The notes: generated by a model not told the origin, from the sequence alone. Counted from the first letter of the stretch, positions 51,519 to 61,258 are shown. The stretch: 64,000 nucleotides of DNA from Actinopolymorpha singaporensis (GCF_900104745.1 NZ_LT629732.1:1971981-2035980); one strand, 5' to 3'. A program made the numbers and translations.

Positions 51519-51696
51519 GCCGCGCCCGGGACGGCACCGGGGCGGCGACCGCTGACCGGCGGGATGCCGGGGGACCGCAGCCGGGCCAGCGGAGGCGACG
51601 CGCGCGGGAGGTAGCCCGGTGCTGTGGCGCGGTGACACCAGGTGATTGAATTCCCATCAGGGGCCGGTCCGTCGGATGGTAGTGCTGGAGGAGCTC

Positions 51697-52041
51697 GTGG
51701 ATCTATCCCTCTCGAACCGCGCCGCAGGTGACCACATCGTGGTCGAGGTCGGCGGTGAGATCGACGTCTACACCGCACCCAGGCTCAGAGAACACGTGGT
51801 CGACCTGGTCGAGGCCGGCCACTACCACCTGGTCATCGACATGGAAGGCGTCGACTTCCTGGACTCGACCGGGTTGGGGGTGCTGGTCGGCGGGTTGAAG
51901 CGGGTGCGCTCCCACGAGGGGAGCCTGCAGATCGTGTGCACCCAGGAACGCCTGCTGAAGATATTCCGAATCACCGGGTTGACGAAGGTCTTCCCGATCC
52001 ACGACACAGTCGCCGAGGCGGTGATGCCGACCGTTCGGTAG
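51697..52041 (+). CDS. bldG: BldG-type anti-sigma factor antagonist (STAS)
   Basis: The product is 114 residues from a GTG at 51697 with GGAGGAG upstream. The STAS domain reads [37 protein letters not shown], then [19 protein letters not shown], where Ser57 is the phosphorylation site in the same residue position as in Streptomyces Bld[16 protein letters not shown] and [17 protein letters not shown]-like ends are near identical to BldG. Unphosphorylated BldG binds anti-sigma factors and so frees stress and development sigma factors. The start was moved from the earlier in-frame ATG because of the ribosome site and family N-terminus. Confidence 0.92.
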   Translation: MDLSLSNRAAGDHIVVEVGGEIDVYTAPRLREHVVDLVEAGHYHLVIDMEGVDFLDSTGLGVLVGGLKRVRSHEGSLQIVCTQERLLKIFRITGLTKVFPIHDTVAEAVMPTVR

Positions 52042-52532
52042 GGGCCTGGCGGAGCCTGCCTCGTGGCCGGCCACGCTGCCGCCGCGAAGTACCGTTGGAG
52101 CGGTGTTCGGCGAGACCGGTGGACTCGACGCGCCGTACGGCCGTCGAGCGCCCCATCTCGCCGGACCAGCTCCGGTGCCGTCCCGGGTCGCGACTCGCGG
52201 GGGTCGCGTCGTCGCTGGTGGGGGCGGGCACTGTAGACTCCGGCGCGCCCCGGATTCCATCCGGTGGCGCCAGTTGTCCGCGCGCCTGTCGACGATGCCG
52301 GTCGGTGGCCGACACCGTCGTGCGGATGGAGCGCTGGACCGGGACCACAACGCATCCACGGCCGGCCGGAACGGCGTTCGTACGCACGCCCGAGTGTGTA
52401 TGAAGCTTCGGATCGGACCGGGGATGGCCAGGTTTCCGATCCTGACGCCCCGTCTCGCGCACGCCGATGTCGGGGCGCACATCAACGGGATCGACATCAA
52501 GGGGTCGTCGTAGCCCCTGTCAAGGAGGACGA
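52042..52532. other. 491-bp intergenic region bldG to hppA
   Basis: No gene was recognised. Frames cross the area, but none shows the HATPase anti-sigma sequence that follows bldG in Streptomyces. A TAGACT at 52234-52239 may be a -10 element for hppA. A 14-bp palindrome CGTGGCCGGCCACG is at 52062-52075. A 37-codon ATG frame at 52400 has no ribosome site. Confidence 0.4.
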
Positions 52533-54851
52533 ATGTCCGCGTTCCTACTCGCTGCCGAGGGGGAACCTGTCTCGCTCACCGGCGGCAACCTGACGTACGT
52601 CGCCATCGTCGCGGGGATCGGCGTGATCGCGCTCGTGATGGCCGCGGTCTTCCGCCGTGAGGTTCTCGCGGCCGGCGACGGCACCGCCAACATGCAGACC
52701 ATCGCCCGAGGTGTCCAGGAGGGTGCCTCCGCCTACCTCAACCGGCAGTTCCGGACGCTGGGCATCTTCGCCATCCTGGTGTTCTTGTTGCTGTTCGTCC
52801 TCCCCGGTGACGCGAGTGTCCGGATCGGGCGCTCCATTTTCTTCCTGGTCGGCGCGGTCTTCTCCGCGTTGATCGGTTACATGGGCATGTGGCTCGCCGT
52901 GCGGGCCAACGTGCGGGTGGCCGCCGCCGCCCGCGACCAGGGACGCGACCCGGCGATGCGGGTGGCGTTCCGTACCGGCGGTACGGTCGGCATGGCCACC
53001 GTCGGTCTCGGCCTGTTCGGTGCCGCGCTCGTGGTGCTCATCTACCGCGGCGACGCGCCGAGCGTGCTGGAGGGCTTCGGCTTCGGCGCGGCCCTGCTGG
53101 CGATGTTCATGCGTGTCGGCGGTGGCATCTTCACCAAGGCCGCCGACGTCGGCGCTGACCTCGTGGGCAAGGTCGAGCAGAACATCCCAGAGGACGACCC
53201 CCGCAACGCCGCGACCATTGCGGACAACGTGGGCGACAACGTCGGTGACTGCGCCGGCATGGCGGCCGACCTGTTCGAGTCGTACGCCGTGACGCTTGTC
53301 GCGGCCCTCATCCTCGGCAAGGCGGCGTTCGGGTCCCAGGGGTTGGTCTTCCCGCTGATCGTCCCCGCCATCGGCGCACTGACCGCCGTGGTCGGCGTCT
53401 ACATCACCAAGCCGCGCGGCGGCGAGAACGGCCTCACCACGATCAACCGCAGCTTCTACGTCTCGGCCGCGTTGTCGGCGGTTCTGTGTGCGATCGCGGC
53501 GTTCGTGTATCTCCCGTCCTCGTTCGACGGACTTGCTGGCGTACCGGCGAACATCTCCCGGCTCGGCGGCGACCCGCGCCTGATCGCCACCGGCGCGGTG
53601 ATCCTCGGCATCGTGCTGGCCGCGGTGATCCTCTCGCTGACCGGCTACTTCACCGGCACCGAGCACCGCCCGGTCAAGGACGTCGGCAAGACGTCGTTGA
53701 CAGGTGCCGCCACCGTCATCCTGTCCGGCTTCGCGCTGGGTCTGGAGTCCGCGGTCTACACCGCCCTGGTGATCGGGGCCGCGGTCTACGCCGCGTTCCT
53801 GCTCGGCGGCGGTTCGGTCATCGTCTCGCTGTTCGCGATCGCGCTGGCCGGCTGCGGTCTGCTCACCACCGTCGGCGTGATCGTCGCGATGGACACCTTC
53901 GGCCCGGTGAGCGACAACGCGCAGGGCATCGCGGAGATGTCCGGCGACGTCGACGGCGAGGGCGCGCAGATCCTGACCGAGCTCGACGCGGTGGGCAACA
54001 CCACCAAGGCGATCACCAAGGGCATCGCGATCGCGACCGCCGTTCTGGCCGCGACCGCACTGTTCGGCTCGTTCAACGACGCGGTCACCAACGCGCTCGC
54101 CTCCGCGGGCTCGCAGGCGGCGGCGACGACCACCGGCTTCCTGCGCACGGTCGACTCGCCGAACGTCCTGGTCGGCCTGATCATCGGTGCCGCGGTCGTG
54201 TTCCTCTTCTCCGGCCTCGCGGTGAGCGCGGTGGGCCGGGCCGCGGGTGCGGTGGTGTTCGAGGTACGCCGGCAGTTCCGGGAGATCCCCGGGATCATGG
54301 AGGGCACCGGCAAGCCGGAGTACGGCCGGGTGGTCGACATCTGCACCCGCGACTCCCTCGGTGAGCTGGCCACCCCGGGTCTGCTCGCGGCGATGGCGCC
54401 GATCGCGGTCGGCTTCGGCCTCGGCGTCGGCCCGCTGGCGGGTTACCTGGCCGGTGCGATCGCCGCCGGAACGCTGATGGCGATCCTGCTGGCCAACTCC
54501 GGTGGGTCGTGGGACAACGCCAAGAAACTGGTCGAGGACGGCACGCACGGCGGCAAGGGTTCGCAGGCGCACGAGGCGACTGTCATCGGTGACACCGTTG
54601 GCGACCCGTTCAAGGACACCGCGGGCCCGGCGATCAACCCGCTGATCAAGGTGATGAACCTCGTCGCCGTCCTGATCGCCCCGGCCGTGGTCCAGCTGTC
54701 GGTCGGCGACAGCGCCAACACGCCGGCCCGGATCGGCATCGCCGTCGCCGCCGTGGTGGTCGTGGTGGTCGCGGTCACGATCTCCAAGCGCCGCCCGGTC
54801 TCGATCGGGGCGGAGCAGGAGGAGAACCGGCAGACGGCCAACGTCGCCTGA
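52533..54851 (+). CDS. hppA: Proton-pumping membrane pyrophosphatase, K+-independent type
   Basis: The product is 772 residues from an ATG at 52533 with AAGGAGG upstream. It has 16 expected helices. Catalytic segments: ADVGADLVGKVEQNIPEDDPRN (substrate Asp cluster), ADNVGDNVGDCAGMAADLFESY, MDTFGPVSDNAQGIAEM and VIGDTVGDPFKDTAGPAINPLIK. The GNTT-K492-AITKG element has lysine where K+-dependent enzymes have alanine, so it should be the K+-independent proton pump. It couples pyrophosphate hydrolysis to proton export. Confidence 0.95.
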   Translation: MSAFLLAAEGEPVSLTGGNLTYVAIVAGIGVIALVMAAVFRREVLAAGDGTANMQTIARGVQEGASAYLNRQFRTLGIFAILVFLLLFVLPGDASVRIGRSIFFLVGAVFSALIGYMGMWLAVRANVRVAAAARDQGRDPAMRVAFRTGGTVGMATVGLGLFGAALVVLIYRGDAPSVLEGFGFGAALLAMFMRVGGGIFTKAADVGADLVGKVEQNIPEDDPRNAATIADNVGDNVGDCAGMAADLFESYAVTLVAALILGKAAFGSQGLVFPLIVPAIGALTAVVGVYITKPRGGENGLTTINRSFYVSAALSAVLCAIAAFVYLPSSFDGLAGVPANISRLGGDPRLIATGAVILGIVLAAVILSLTGYFTGTEHRPVKDVGKTSLTGAATVILSGFALGLESAVYTALVIGAAVYAAFLLGGGSVIVSLFAIALAGCGLLTTVGVIVAMDTFGPVSDNAQGIAEMSGDVDGEGAQILTELDAVGNTTKAITKGIAIATAVLAATALFGSFNDAVTNALASAGSQAAATTTGFLRTVDSPNVLVGLIIGAAVVFLFSGLAVSAVGRAAGAVVFEVRRQFREIPGIMEGTGKPEYGRVVDICTRDSLGELATPGLLAAMAPIAVGFGLGVGPLAGYLAGAIAAGTLMAILLANSGGSWDNAKKLVEDGTHGGKGSQAHEATVIGDTVGDPFKDTAGPAINPLIKVMNLVAVLIAPAVVQLSVGDSANTPARIGIAVAAVVVVVVAVTISKRRPVSIGAEQEENRQTANVA

Positions 54852-54888
54852 CCGATCTCCCCGGATCGGCCGACGCTCGATTCGTCGA

Positions 54889-54922
54889 GGGCCCCGCCAC
54901 CGCGCTCGCGGTGGCGGGGCCC
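54889..54922 (+). terminator. Strong terminator after hppA
   Basis: GGGCCCCGCCACCGCG (54889-54904) pairs perfectly with CGCGGTGGCGGGGCCC (54907-54922), followed by TTGCCGTT. It lies 38 bp past the hppA stop and 39 bp before the methyltransferase. Confidence 0.85.
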
Positions 54923-54960
54923 TTGCCGTTGTCCGGTGCGGCTCCCGGCAGGATGGACGG

Positions 54961-56616
54961 ATGTTCGAGTTGTCCGAGGACGTTCTCGCTCGCCTGCGTT
55001 CCCACCTGGCCGGCGTCGGCTACACCGTGGACGGCGTACGCGAGCGGCTGGGCCCGGTCGCGCACGCAGCGCTGCACCGCAACGAGACCACCCCCGGGAT
55101 GCGTGCGACGGAGGGCGGCGACCCGCTGGACACGCTGGTCCGGCTGTGGTTGCTGCAGCGTCCGGTGCCTGCGCCCCAGGCCGAGCGCGCCCTGCCCGGA
55201 CTGCTCGAACCGCTGGTGGCGGCCGGACTCCTGGGCGCGGTCAGTGGCGAGGCCCGCGAGGCCCGCGAGGCCGGCGAGGCCCGCGGGCCCGGCCGGGCAG
55301 GCGAACGGGTGCGCGCGCTGGTCGACGTCCGCCCGTACGGCGCGACCGGCGGACCCGCCCGGGAGGAGCAGGTCGACCAGGACTGGTGGGTGGTCGCCGA
55401 CCTGACGCCGGGCCTGGACGGTGCCCGCCCCGCCGTGACCGCCGACCACGTCCTCGGCGTGAACAGCGCGGCGAGCACGCTGGCCCAGTTGACCGTACGC
55501 CGACCGGCCGGGCGGGCACTCGACCTCGGCACCGGCTGCGGCGTCCAGGCTCTCCACCTGTCCGGGCACGTACGCCACGTCGTCGGCACCGACGTCAACC
55601 CGCGGGCGCTGGCGATGGCCCGGCTCACCGGCGCGCTGAACGGCTTCGACTGGGACCTGCGCGAGGGCAGCCTGTTCGAGCCGGTTCGGGGTGAGACGTT
55701 CGACCTGGTGGTGTCGAACCCGCCGTTCGTGATCTCCCCGCGCGGCGGGCTCACCTACCGTGACAGCGGGCTGGCCGGGGACGAGGTGTGCCGGCGGATC
55801 GTGACCCAGGCTCCGGACTTCCTCGCCGACGGCGGGGTCTGCCAGATCCTGGCCAACTGGCTACACGTACGCGGGGAGGACTGGCGTGACCGGCTGGGCG
55901 ACTGGCTCGCCGATTCCGGCGCCGGCTCCGACTGCGACGCGTGGGTGGTGCAGCGGGAGGTGTCCGACCCGGCGGAGTACGTCGAGCTGTGGCTGAAGGA
56001 CGCCGGCGTGCATGGGACGCCCGAGTACGCGAGCCGGTACGACGACTGGCTGGCGTGGTTTCAGGCGCAGGACGCGGAGGGGGTCGGCTTCGGCTGGATC
56101 ACCCTGCGCCGCGAAGCCGGCCCGCGCCCGGGTGGTCCGGCGACCGTGATGGAGGAGTGGCCGCACCCGGTGGAGCAGCCGCTCGGGGCGGAGGTCGAGC
56201 GGTGGCTGGACGCGGTGGAGCGGCTGGGCTCCTACGCCGACGACGCCGTACTGCTCGGAGCCCGGCTGCGAGTGGACCCCGACGTCGACCAGGAACAGCT
56301 CGGCCGGCCGGGCGCGCCCGATCCCGAGCACGTCGTACTGCGGCAGCGGCGGGGCATGCGCCGGGCGGTCGCGGTGGACACCGCCGAGGGCGGGTTCGTC
56401 GGCGCCTGCGACGGCGAACTGACGGTCGGGCAGATCTCCGACGCGCTGGCGACCCTGCTGGAGGAGGAGCCCGCACGGATGCGGGGCCGCCTGCTGCCGC
56501 GCGCCAGGCAGTTGTACGCCGAGGGCTATCTGCACGACGCGACCACGGACGCCACCTCGGGCGCGACCTCGGACGGGGCCCACGGCGTGAACCGTACCAA
56601 CCGGGCCGAAACATGA
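54961..56616 (+). CDS. Large class I methyltransferase with HemK-like NPPF motif
   Basis: The product is 551 residues. An N-terminal helical domain (about 1-170) contains a repetitive EAREAREAGEAR stretch from 9-bp DNA repeats. The catalytic domain has GRALDLGTGCGVQALHLSGH (motif I), VVGTDVNPRALAMARLTG (II) and FDLVVSNPPFVISP (IV, N-P-P-F). NPPF/Y enzymes methylate an amide or exocyclic amine in protein, DNA or RNA. A C-terminal region (about 350-530) has winged-helix-like features and includes TVGQISDALATLLE. Orthologues lie beside topA in many actinobacteria. The target is unknown. Ends in a low-complexity tail. Confidence 0.85.
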   Translation: MFELSEDVLARLRSHLAGVGYTVDGVRERLGPVAHAALHRNETTPGMRATEGGDPLDTLVRLWLLQRPVPAPQAERALPGLLEPLVAAGLLGAVSGEAREAREAGEARGPGRAGERVRALVDVRPYGATGGPAREEQVDQDWWVVADLTPGLDGARPAVTADHVLGVNSAASTLAQLTVRRPAGRALDLGTGCGVQALHLSGHVRHVVGTDVNPRALAMARLTGALNGFDWDLREGSLFEPVRGETFDLVVSNPPFVISPRGGLTYRDSGLAGDEVCRRIVTQAPDFLADGGVCQILANWLHVRGEDWRDRLGDWLADSGAGSDCDAWVVQREVSDPAEYVELWLKDAGVHGTPEYASRYDDWLAWFQAQDAEGVGFGWITLRREAGPRPGGPATVMEEWPHPVEQPLGAEVERWLDAVERLGSYADDAVLLGARLRVDPDVDQEQLGRPGAPDPEHVVLRQRRGMRRAVAVDTAEGGFVGACDGELTVGQISDALATLLEEEPARMRGRLLPRARQLYAEGYLHDATTDATSGATSDGAHGVNRTNRAET

Positions 56617-56911
56617 CGTTCCGCCTCCCGACATCGGTTCCGAACCACAAACCAGGGGTTGCAACGCGACAGTCACCACGTACTCTCACTCTTCGGGTCG
56701 AGCCGCCCAGAGCCCGCGGTCCTCGGTTCCCGCATCGCCGGGCAACGCCTCGGGAGGCACCCGCGAAACAGTTCGGGGCGTCGTACGGTTACCGTCTAGC
56801 GGGCCGGATCGCCCGCGCGGCTTGACCCGACCCGATTCCGACCATGCCGCCGTCGTACGAAAGACGCGGACGGGGCGGACGGCGAAGCACCGCCGGACCG
56901 GCGCAAACCGC

Positions 56912-56967
56912 AACAGACCAACAGACCAACAGACCAACAGACCAACAGACCAACAGACCAACAGACC
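56912..56967 (+). repeat. Seven 8-bp tandem repeats in the topA leader
   Basis: AACAGACC is repeated exactly seven times, ending 39 bp before the topA start, in a GC-rich genome where this unit is only 50% GC. The unit is not a multiple of three, so the tract is non-coding. The rest of the 390-bp gap holds a small dyad ACGGT-t-ACCGT at 56785-56795 and no recognised gene. Confidence 0.95.
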
Positions 56968-57006
56968 AGCAGGAAGACAGACAAGGACAGGCAGGAGAGG
57001 TACACA

Positions 57007-59856
57007 GTGCCCGCCAAGAAGGCCTCCACCCCGACCGAGGGTCCCCGGCTCGTCATCGTCGAGTCGCCTGCCAAGGCGAAGACGATCGCCGGTTATCTCG
57101 GTCGCGGCTACGTCGTGGAGTCGAGCGTGGGCCACATCCGCGACCTGCCGGGCGGCGCCGCCGAGGTGCCGGCCAAGTACAAGAAGGAGCCGTGGGCCCG
57201 GCTCGGCGTCAACGTCGACGAGGGGTTCGCTCCGCTGTACGTCGTGCCCGCCGACAAGAAGCCCACCCTGCGGCGCCTGAAGGACCTCATGTCCGACGCC
57301 GGCGCGGTCTACCTCGCGACAGACGAGGACCGTGAGGGCGAGGCCATCGCCTGGCACCTGCTGGACGAGCTGAAGCCGAAGGTTCCGGTGCACCGGATGG
57401 TCTTCCACGAGATCACGCCGGAGGCCATCAACCAGGCGGTGAGCAACCCCCGTCAGATCAACGACAACCTGGTCGACGCCCAGGAGACCCGGCGGATCCT
57501 GGACCGGTTGTACGGCTACGAGGTCTCGCCGGTCCTGTGGAAGAAGGTCATGCCGCGCCTGTCGGCGGGCCGGGTGCAGAGCGTGGCAACCCGGATGGTG
57601 GTCGACCGGGAGCGGGAGCGCATCGCGTTCCGCACCGCGACGTACTGGGACCTGGTCGCCGAGCTGGACGCCGGTGAGACCAAGGATCCGCGCACGGTGA
57701 CGGTCCGGCTGGTCAACCTCGACGGCCGCCGGGTGGCGCAGGGCCGCGACTTCGCCTCCGACGGGACGCTGAAGCCCGCCGCGCGGGACACCGTGGTGCA
57801 CCTGGACCAGGCGCAGGCCGACGCGCTGAAGTCCGGCCTGGGCGAGTCGACGTTCACCGTGCGCGGCGTGGAGTCCAAGCCCTACCGCCGTTCGCCGTAC
57901 GCGCCGTTCCGTACGACCACCCTGCAGCAGGAGGCGGCCCGCAAGCTCGGCTTCGGCGCGGCCCGCACCATGCAGGTCGCCCAGCGGCTGTACGAGAACG
58001 GCCACATCACCTACATGCGTACCGACTCCATCACGTTGTCGGAGACGGCGGTCAGCGCTGCCCGGGCACAGGTCAGGCAGCTCTTCGGGGCGGACTACCT
58101 GCCGGAGAAGCCGCGCGTCTACCAGAGCAAGGTGAAGAACGCGCAGGAGGCGCACGAGGCGATCCGGCCCTCCGGCGACCGGTTCCGTACGCCTGCCGAG
58201 ACTGGCCTGCGGGGCGACGAGTTCCGGCTGTACGAGCTGATCTGGATGCGCACGGTCGCCTCGCAGATGCGCGACGCCGAGGGCCGCAGCGTCACGCTCC
58301 GGGTGGGTGCGAGGACCGCCGACGGGCGGGACGCGGAGTTCACCGCGTCCGGCAAGGTCATCACGTTCCACGGGTTCCTGAAGGCCTACGTCGAGGGCGT
58401 GGACGACGCGACCACCGAGACCGACTCCGCCGAGCGCCGGCTGCCCGACGTGGTGGAGGGCGACACGCTGGTGGCGACCCGGATCGACGCCGACGGGCAC
58501 GAGACGAAGCCGCCGGCGCGCTACACCGAGGCGACGCTGGTGCGTGAGCTCGAGGAGCGCGAGATCGGCCGGCCGTCGACGTACGCCTCCATCCTCGGCA
58601 CCATCCTCGGCCGCGGCTACATCTACAAGAAGGGCCAGGCGCTGGTCCCGACGTGGGTGGCGTTCGCGGTGGTGCGGCTGCTGGAGGAGCACTTCTCCCA
58701 CCTGGTCGACTACAACTTCACCGCGAGCATGGAGGACGCGCTCGACGAGATCGCGCGGGGCGGGTCGGACATGCAGACCTGGCTGGCGCGGTTCTACTTC
58801 GGAGCGCCCGGCGAGGGTACGGCCAACGGTGGCGGCGCGCCCGGCGGCCCGACCGGAGGCAACGGCGTCGCGCTGCAGGCTGACGGGCTGAAATCCCTGG
58901 TCACCGAGCTGGGGGAGATCGACGCCCGGGAGATCTCGACCTTCCCGATCGGCGACAACGGCACCGGTCCGGTCGTGGTCCGGGTCGGACGCTACGGCCC
59001 GTACGTCGAGGACGCCGAGGGCAACCGCGCCAACGTGCCCGAGGACCTGCCGCCGGACGAGCTGACCCTGGACAAGGCGAAGGAGCTGCTCACCCAGCCC
59101 GCCGGGCTCGAGCGCGAGCTGGGCACCGACCCGGAGACGGGTCACCCGGTCGTGGCGAAGGCGGGCAGGTTCGGCCCGTACGTCACCGAGGTGCTGCCCG
59201 AGGACGCTCCGAAGAGCGCCAAGCCCCGGACCGCCTCGCTGTTCAAGTCGATGAACCTCGACACCGTGTCGTTCGAGGAGGCTCTGCGGCTGCTGTCGCT
59301 GCCCCGCTCGCTGGGTGACGATCCGGACAGCGGTGAGGAGATCGTCGCGTTGAACGGCCGCTACGGCCCGTACGTCAAGAAGGGCACCGACTCGCGTTCG
59401 CTCGGGTCGGAGGAGGAGCTGTTCACCGTCACGCTGGAACAGGCGGTCGAGCTGTTCAAGCAGCCGAAGACGCGCGGCCGCCGGGCCGCCGCCGCACCGC
59501 TTCGGGAGCTCGGCGACGACCCGGAGACCGGCAAGCCGGTGGTGGTGAAGGACGGCCGGTTCGGTCCGTACGTCACCGACGGGGAGACCAACGCGACGCT
59601 GCGCAAGGACGACGACGTGGAGTCGATCTCGCTCGACCGCGCCGCCGACCTGCTCGCGGAGAAGCGGGCGAAGGGGCCGGCCCCGAAGCGGGCGAAGAAG
59701 GCCGCCAAGAAGACCGCGAAGAAGGCCGCCAAGAAGGCGACGGCCGGTGCGGGGGCGGCGAAGGCGACCGCGGCCGGGGCCAGGAAGGCCGCTGCCAAGA
59801 AGACGACGGAGAAGAAGGCCGCAGCCAAGAAGTCGAGCGCCGCGAAGAAGAGCTGA
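57007..59856 (+). CDS. topA: DNA topoisomerase I
   Basis: The product is 949 residues from a GTG at 57007 with GGAGAGG seven bases upstream. The TOPRIM domain comes first (RLVIVESPAKAKTIAGYLG, VYLATDEDREGEAIAWHL with acidic DxDxE). The catalytic tyrosine is Tyr336 in HITYMRTDSITLSE, and EAHEAIRPS belongs to the cleavage domain. The C-terminal has no zinc-finger cysteines. Instead it has four repeats of the type LGDDPETGKPVVVKDGRFG and PYV, the actinobacterial Topo_C_Rpt, then a lysine-rich tail of about 55 residues made of AKK units. The tail aids processive relaxation in Streptomyces and mycobacteria. Confidence 0.97.
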   Translation: MPAKKASTPTEGPRLVIVESPAKAKTIAGYLGRGYVVESSVGHIRDLPGGAAEVPAKYKKEPWARLGVNVDEGFAPLYVVPADKKPTLRRLKDLMSDAGAVYLATDEDREGEAIAWHLLDELKPKVPVHRMVFHEITPEAINQAVSNPRQINDNLVDAQETRRILDRLYGYEVSPVLWKKVMPRLSAGRVQSVATRMVVDRERERIAFRTATYWDLVAELDAGETKDPRTVTVRLVNLDGRRVAQGRDFASDGTLKPAARDTVVHLDQAQADALKSGLGESTFTVRGVESKPYRRSPYAPFRTTTLQQEAARKLGFGAARTMQVAQRLYENGHITYMRTDSITLSETAVSAARAQVRQLFGADYLPEKPRVYQSKVKNAQEAHEAIRPSGDRFRTPAETGLRGDEFRLYELIWMRTVASQMRDAEGRSVTLRVGARTADGRDAEFTASGKVITFHGFLKAYVEGVDDATTETDSAERRLPDVVEGDTLVATRIDADGHETKPPARYTEATLVRELEEREIGRPSTYASILGTILGRGYIYKKGQALVPTWVAFAVVRLLEEHFSHLVDYNFTASMEDALDEIARGGSDMQTWLARFYFGAPGEGTANGGGAPGGPTGGNGVALQADGLKSLVTELGEIDAREISTFPIGDNGTGPVVVRVGRYGPYVEDAEGNRANVPEDLPPDELTLDKAKELLTQPAGLERELGTDPETGHPVVAKAGRFGPYVTEVLPEDAPKSAKPRTASLFKSMNLDTVSFEEALRLLSLPRSLGDDPDSGEEIVALNGRYGPYVKKGTDSRSLGSEEELFTVTLEQAVELFKQPKTRGRRAAAAPLRELGDDPETGKPVVVKDGRFGPYVTDGETNATLRKDDDVESISLDRAADLLAEKRAKGPAPKRAKKAAKKTAKKAAKKATAGAGAAKATAAGARKAAAKKTTEKKAAAKKSSAAKKS

Positions 59857-59873
59857 CGACGGACCCCAGGCGG

Positions 59874-60692
59874 ATGTACGTCGCCCGGATCGGCCTCACG
59901 CCGGTCAAGGGGCTGGCCCACGAGTTCTGGCCGGAGCTCGACCTCCATGGGTCAGGCCCGCCCGGTGACCGTGCGTTCTGCTTCTACGACGTCGTGGCGG
60001 ACCGCGTCCTTCGTACGGTCGACCACGACTCGCTGCTCGCCTGCCGCGCCCGCTGGGACCCGCCGGTGCTGACCATCACCACGCCGGTCGGCGAGGCCAC
60101 CGGGGATGCGGAGTGGACCGGGGAGCCGGCCGCACCCGCGGATCGGCTGGTCGCCGACTACTGGGGCCGGCCGGCCGAGCTCACCGCCGTACGAGGACCG
60201 TGGTCGGCGCTGGTGAGCCGCTACCTCGGCAAGCAGGTCGTGTTGTGCCGGGTCGGTACGCCGGGCGGGGTGGTGTGGGGCGGTCCGGTCTCGGTGGTGA
60301 CCACCTCCTCGCTGGCCGAGGTCGCGCGTCGCGTCGGCCGGGAGCCAGAGGCCGGAGAGGACGGCCGGAGGTTCCGCGCGACGTTCGTGGTCGACACCGG
60401 GGACGCGCCGGCCTTCGCCGAGGACGCATGGACCGGCCGGTCGCTGCGCTTGGGTGACGCCGTGGTACGGGTGCGCGGGCCGCTCGAACGCTGCGCCCTG
60501 GTCGACCGGCGTCCGGAGTCCGGCGGCCGCGACGCCATGGTGCTGCGTGCGCTGGCCGCCGACCGACGGGTCGACGGCCAGATCGTGTTCGGCGTACACG
60601 CGGACGTCGAACACCCCGGCACGGTCCGGCTCGGCGCCGACGTGACCGTCGAGGAGTCAGCGCGGGTCCCGGGCGCCGCGGGTCAGCGGTAG
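59874..60692 (+). CDS. MOSC-domain protein with N-terminal beta barrel
   Basis: The product is 272 residues from an ATG at 59874, 18 bp after topA. The N-terminal MOSC_N domain is YVARIGLTPVKGLAHEFWPE and FCFYDVVADRVLRTVDHDSLL. The MOSC domain spans about 140-265: SVVTTSSLAEVARRVG, RFRATFVVDTG and LGDAVVRVRGPLERCALVDRRP, with the cysteine expected to hold persulfide or Mo cofactor. Similar to mARC/YcbX proteins that act with molybdopterin, or YiiM-like detoxifiers. The stop overlaps that of the convergent SRPBCC gene by 10 bp. Confidence 0.86.
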   Translation: MYVARIGLTPVKGLAHEFWPELDLHGSGPPGDRAFCFYDVVADRVLRTVDHDSLLACRARWDPPVLTITTPVGEATGDAEWTGEPAAPADRLVADYWGRPAELTAVRGPWSALVSRYLGKQVVLCRVGTPGGVVWGGPVSVVTTSSLAEVARRVGREPEAGEDGRRFRATFVVDTGDAPAFAEDAWTGRSLRLGDAVVRVRGPLERCALVDRRPESGGRDAMVLRALAADRRVDGQIVFGVHADVEHPGTVRLGADVTVEESARVPGAAGQR

Positions 60693-61258
60693 CCGGATTC
60701 CACCCGGTCGCGGAGGGAGGAGTTCAGTGCGTCGAACCCCGGCTGGGTGTCGCGGTGCAGCCAGCCGGAGAGGAACGGCACGGCGACGCCCCGGAAGGTC
60801 TCCTGCTGCACGACGTGGGTGCCGCCGGCCGCGGTCCGGGTGAGGACGAAGGAGTGCTCGCCGTCGAAGATGCCGGGTATGCCGAGCCGTCCGATCCAGC
60901 GCAGTTCGTGCCCGGGTTCGACGGCGAGCAATGTCGGCTCGATCACCATCGTCTTCGTACCGAAGCGGTGCACGTTCGTCAGTTTCTGTCCGACCTGCAG
61001 GCGTCCGCCCGATCGCACGATGAACGGGTTCCACTCCCGGTAGGCCGGGAGGTCGGCGAGCACCGCCCACACCCGGTCCGGGCCGGCGTCGATGTCGACC
61101 TCGGCGCGCAGGACGACCGGGTGGGCACGCTGCCAGACGACGCCGCCGGCCAGGAGCGCGAGCACGGCGAGGAGTGCGTACGGCCAACGACGACGTCGCC
61201 GGCGGCCGCCCGGAACGGCGGGCAAGGTCGACTTGACGGTCGGCTGTTCAACGGTCAT
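60683..61258 (-). CDS. Membrane-anchored SRPBCC-family protein
   Basis: The product is 191 residues from an ATG at 61258 overlapping the TetR stop by 11 bp, so the two are co-expressed. An arginine-rich run (PGGRRRRRRW) precedes a membrane helix PYALLAVLALLAGGVVW. Residues 50-185 are a START/SRPBCC fold: LRAEVDIDAGPDRVWAVLADLPAYREWNPF, then strands VIEPTLLAVEPGHELRW and THVVQQETFRGVAVPFL. Such proteins bind lipids or aromatic ligands. A link to the TetR regulator is likely, for example as a ligand-related partner. Specific ligand unknown. Confidence 0.85.
   Translation of the reverse strand: MTVEQPTVKSTLPAVPGGRRRRRRWPYALLAVLALLAGGVVWQRAHPVVLRAEVDIDAGPDRVWAVLADLPAYREWNPFIVRSGGRLQVGQKLTNVHRFGTKTMVIEPTLLAVEPGHELRWIGRLGIPGIFDGEHSFVLTRTAAGGTHVVQQETFRGVAVPFLSGWLHRDTQPGFDALNSSLRDRVESGYR

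Noticed and set aside
56686-59145. 819-codon frame antisense to topA
   Set aside because: topA is unmistakable on the other strand. The antisense frame runs through the octamer repeat and shows a VGLLVCWS repeat only because of it.
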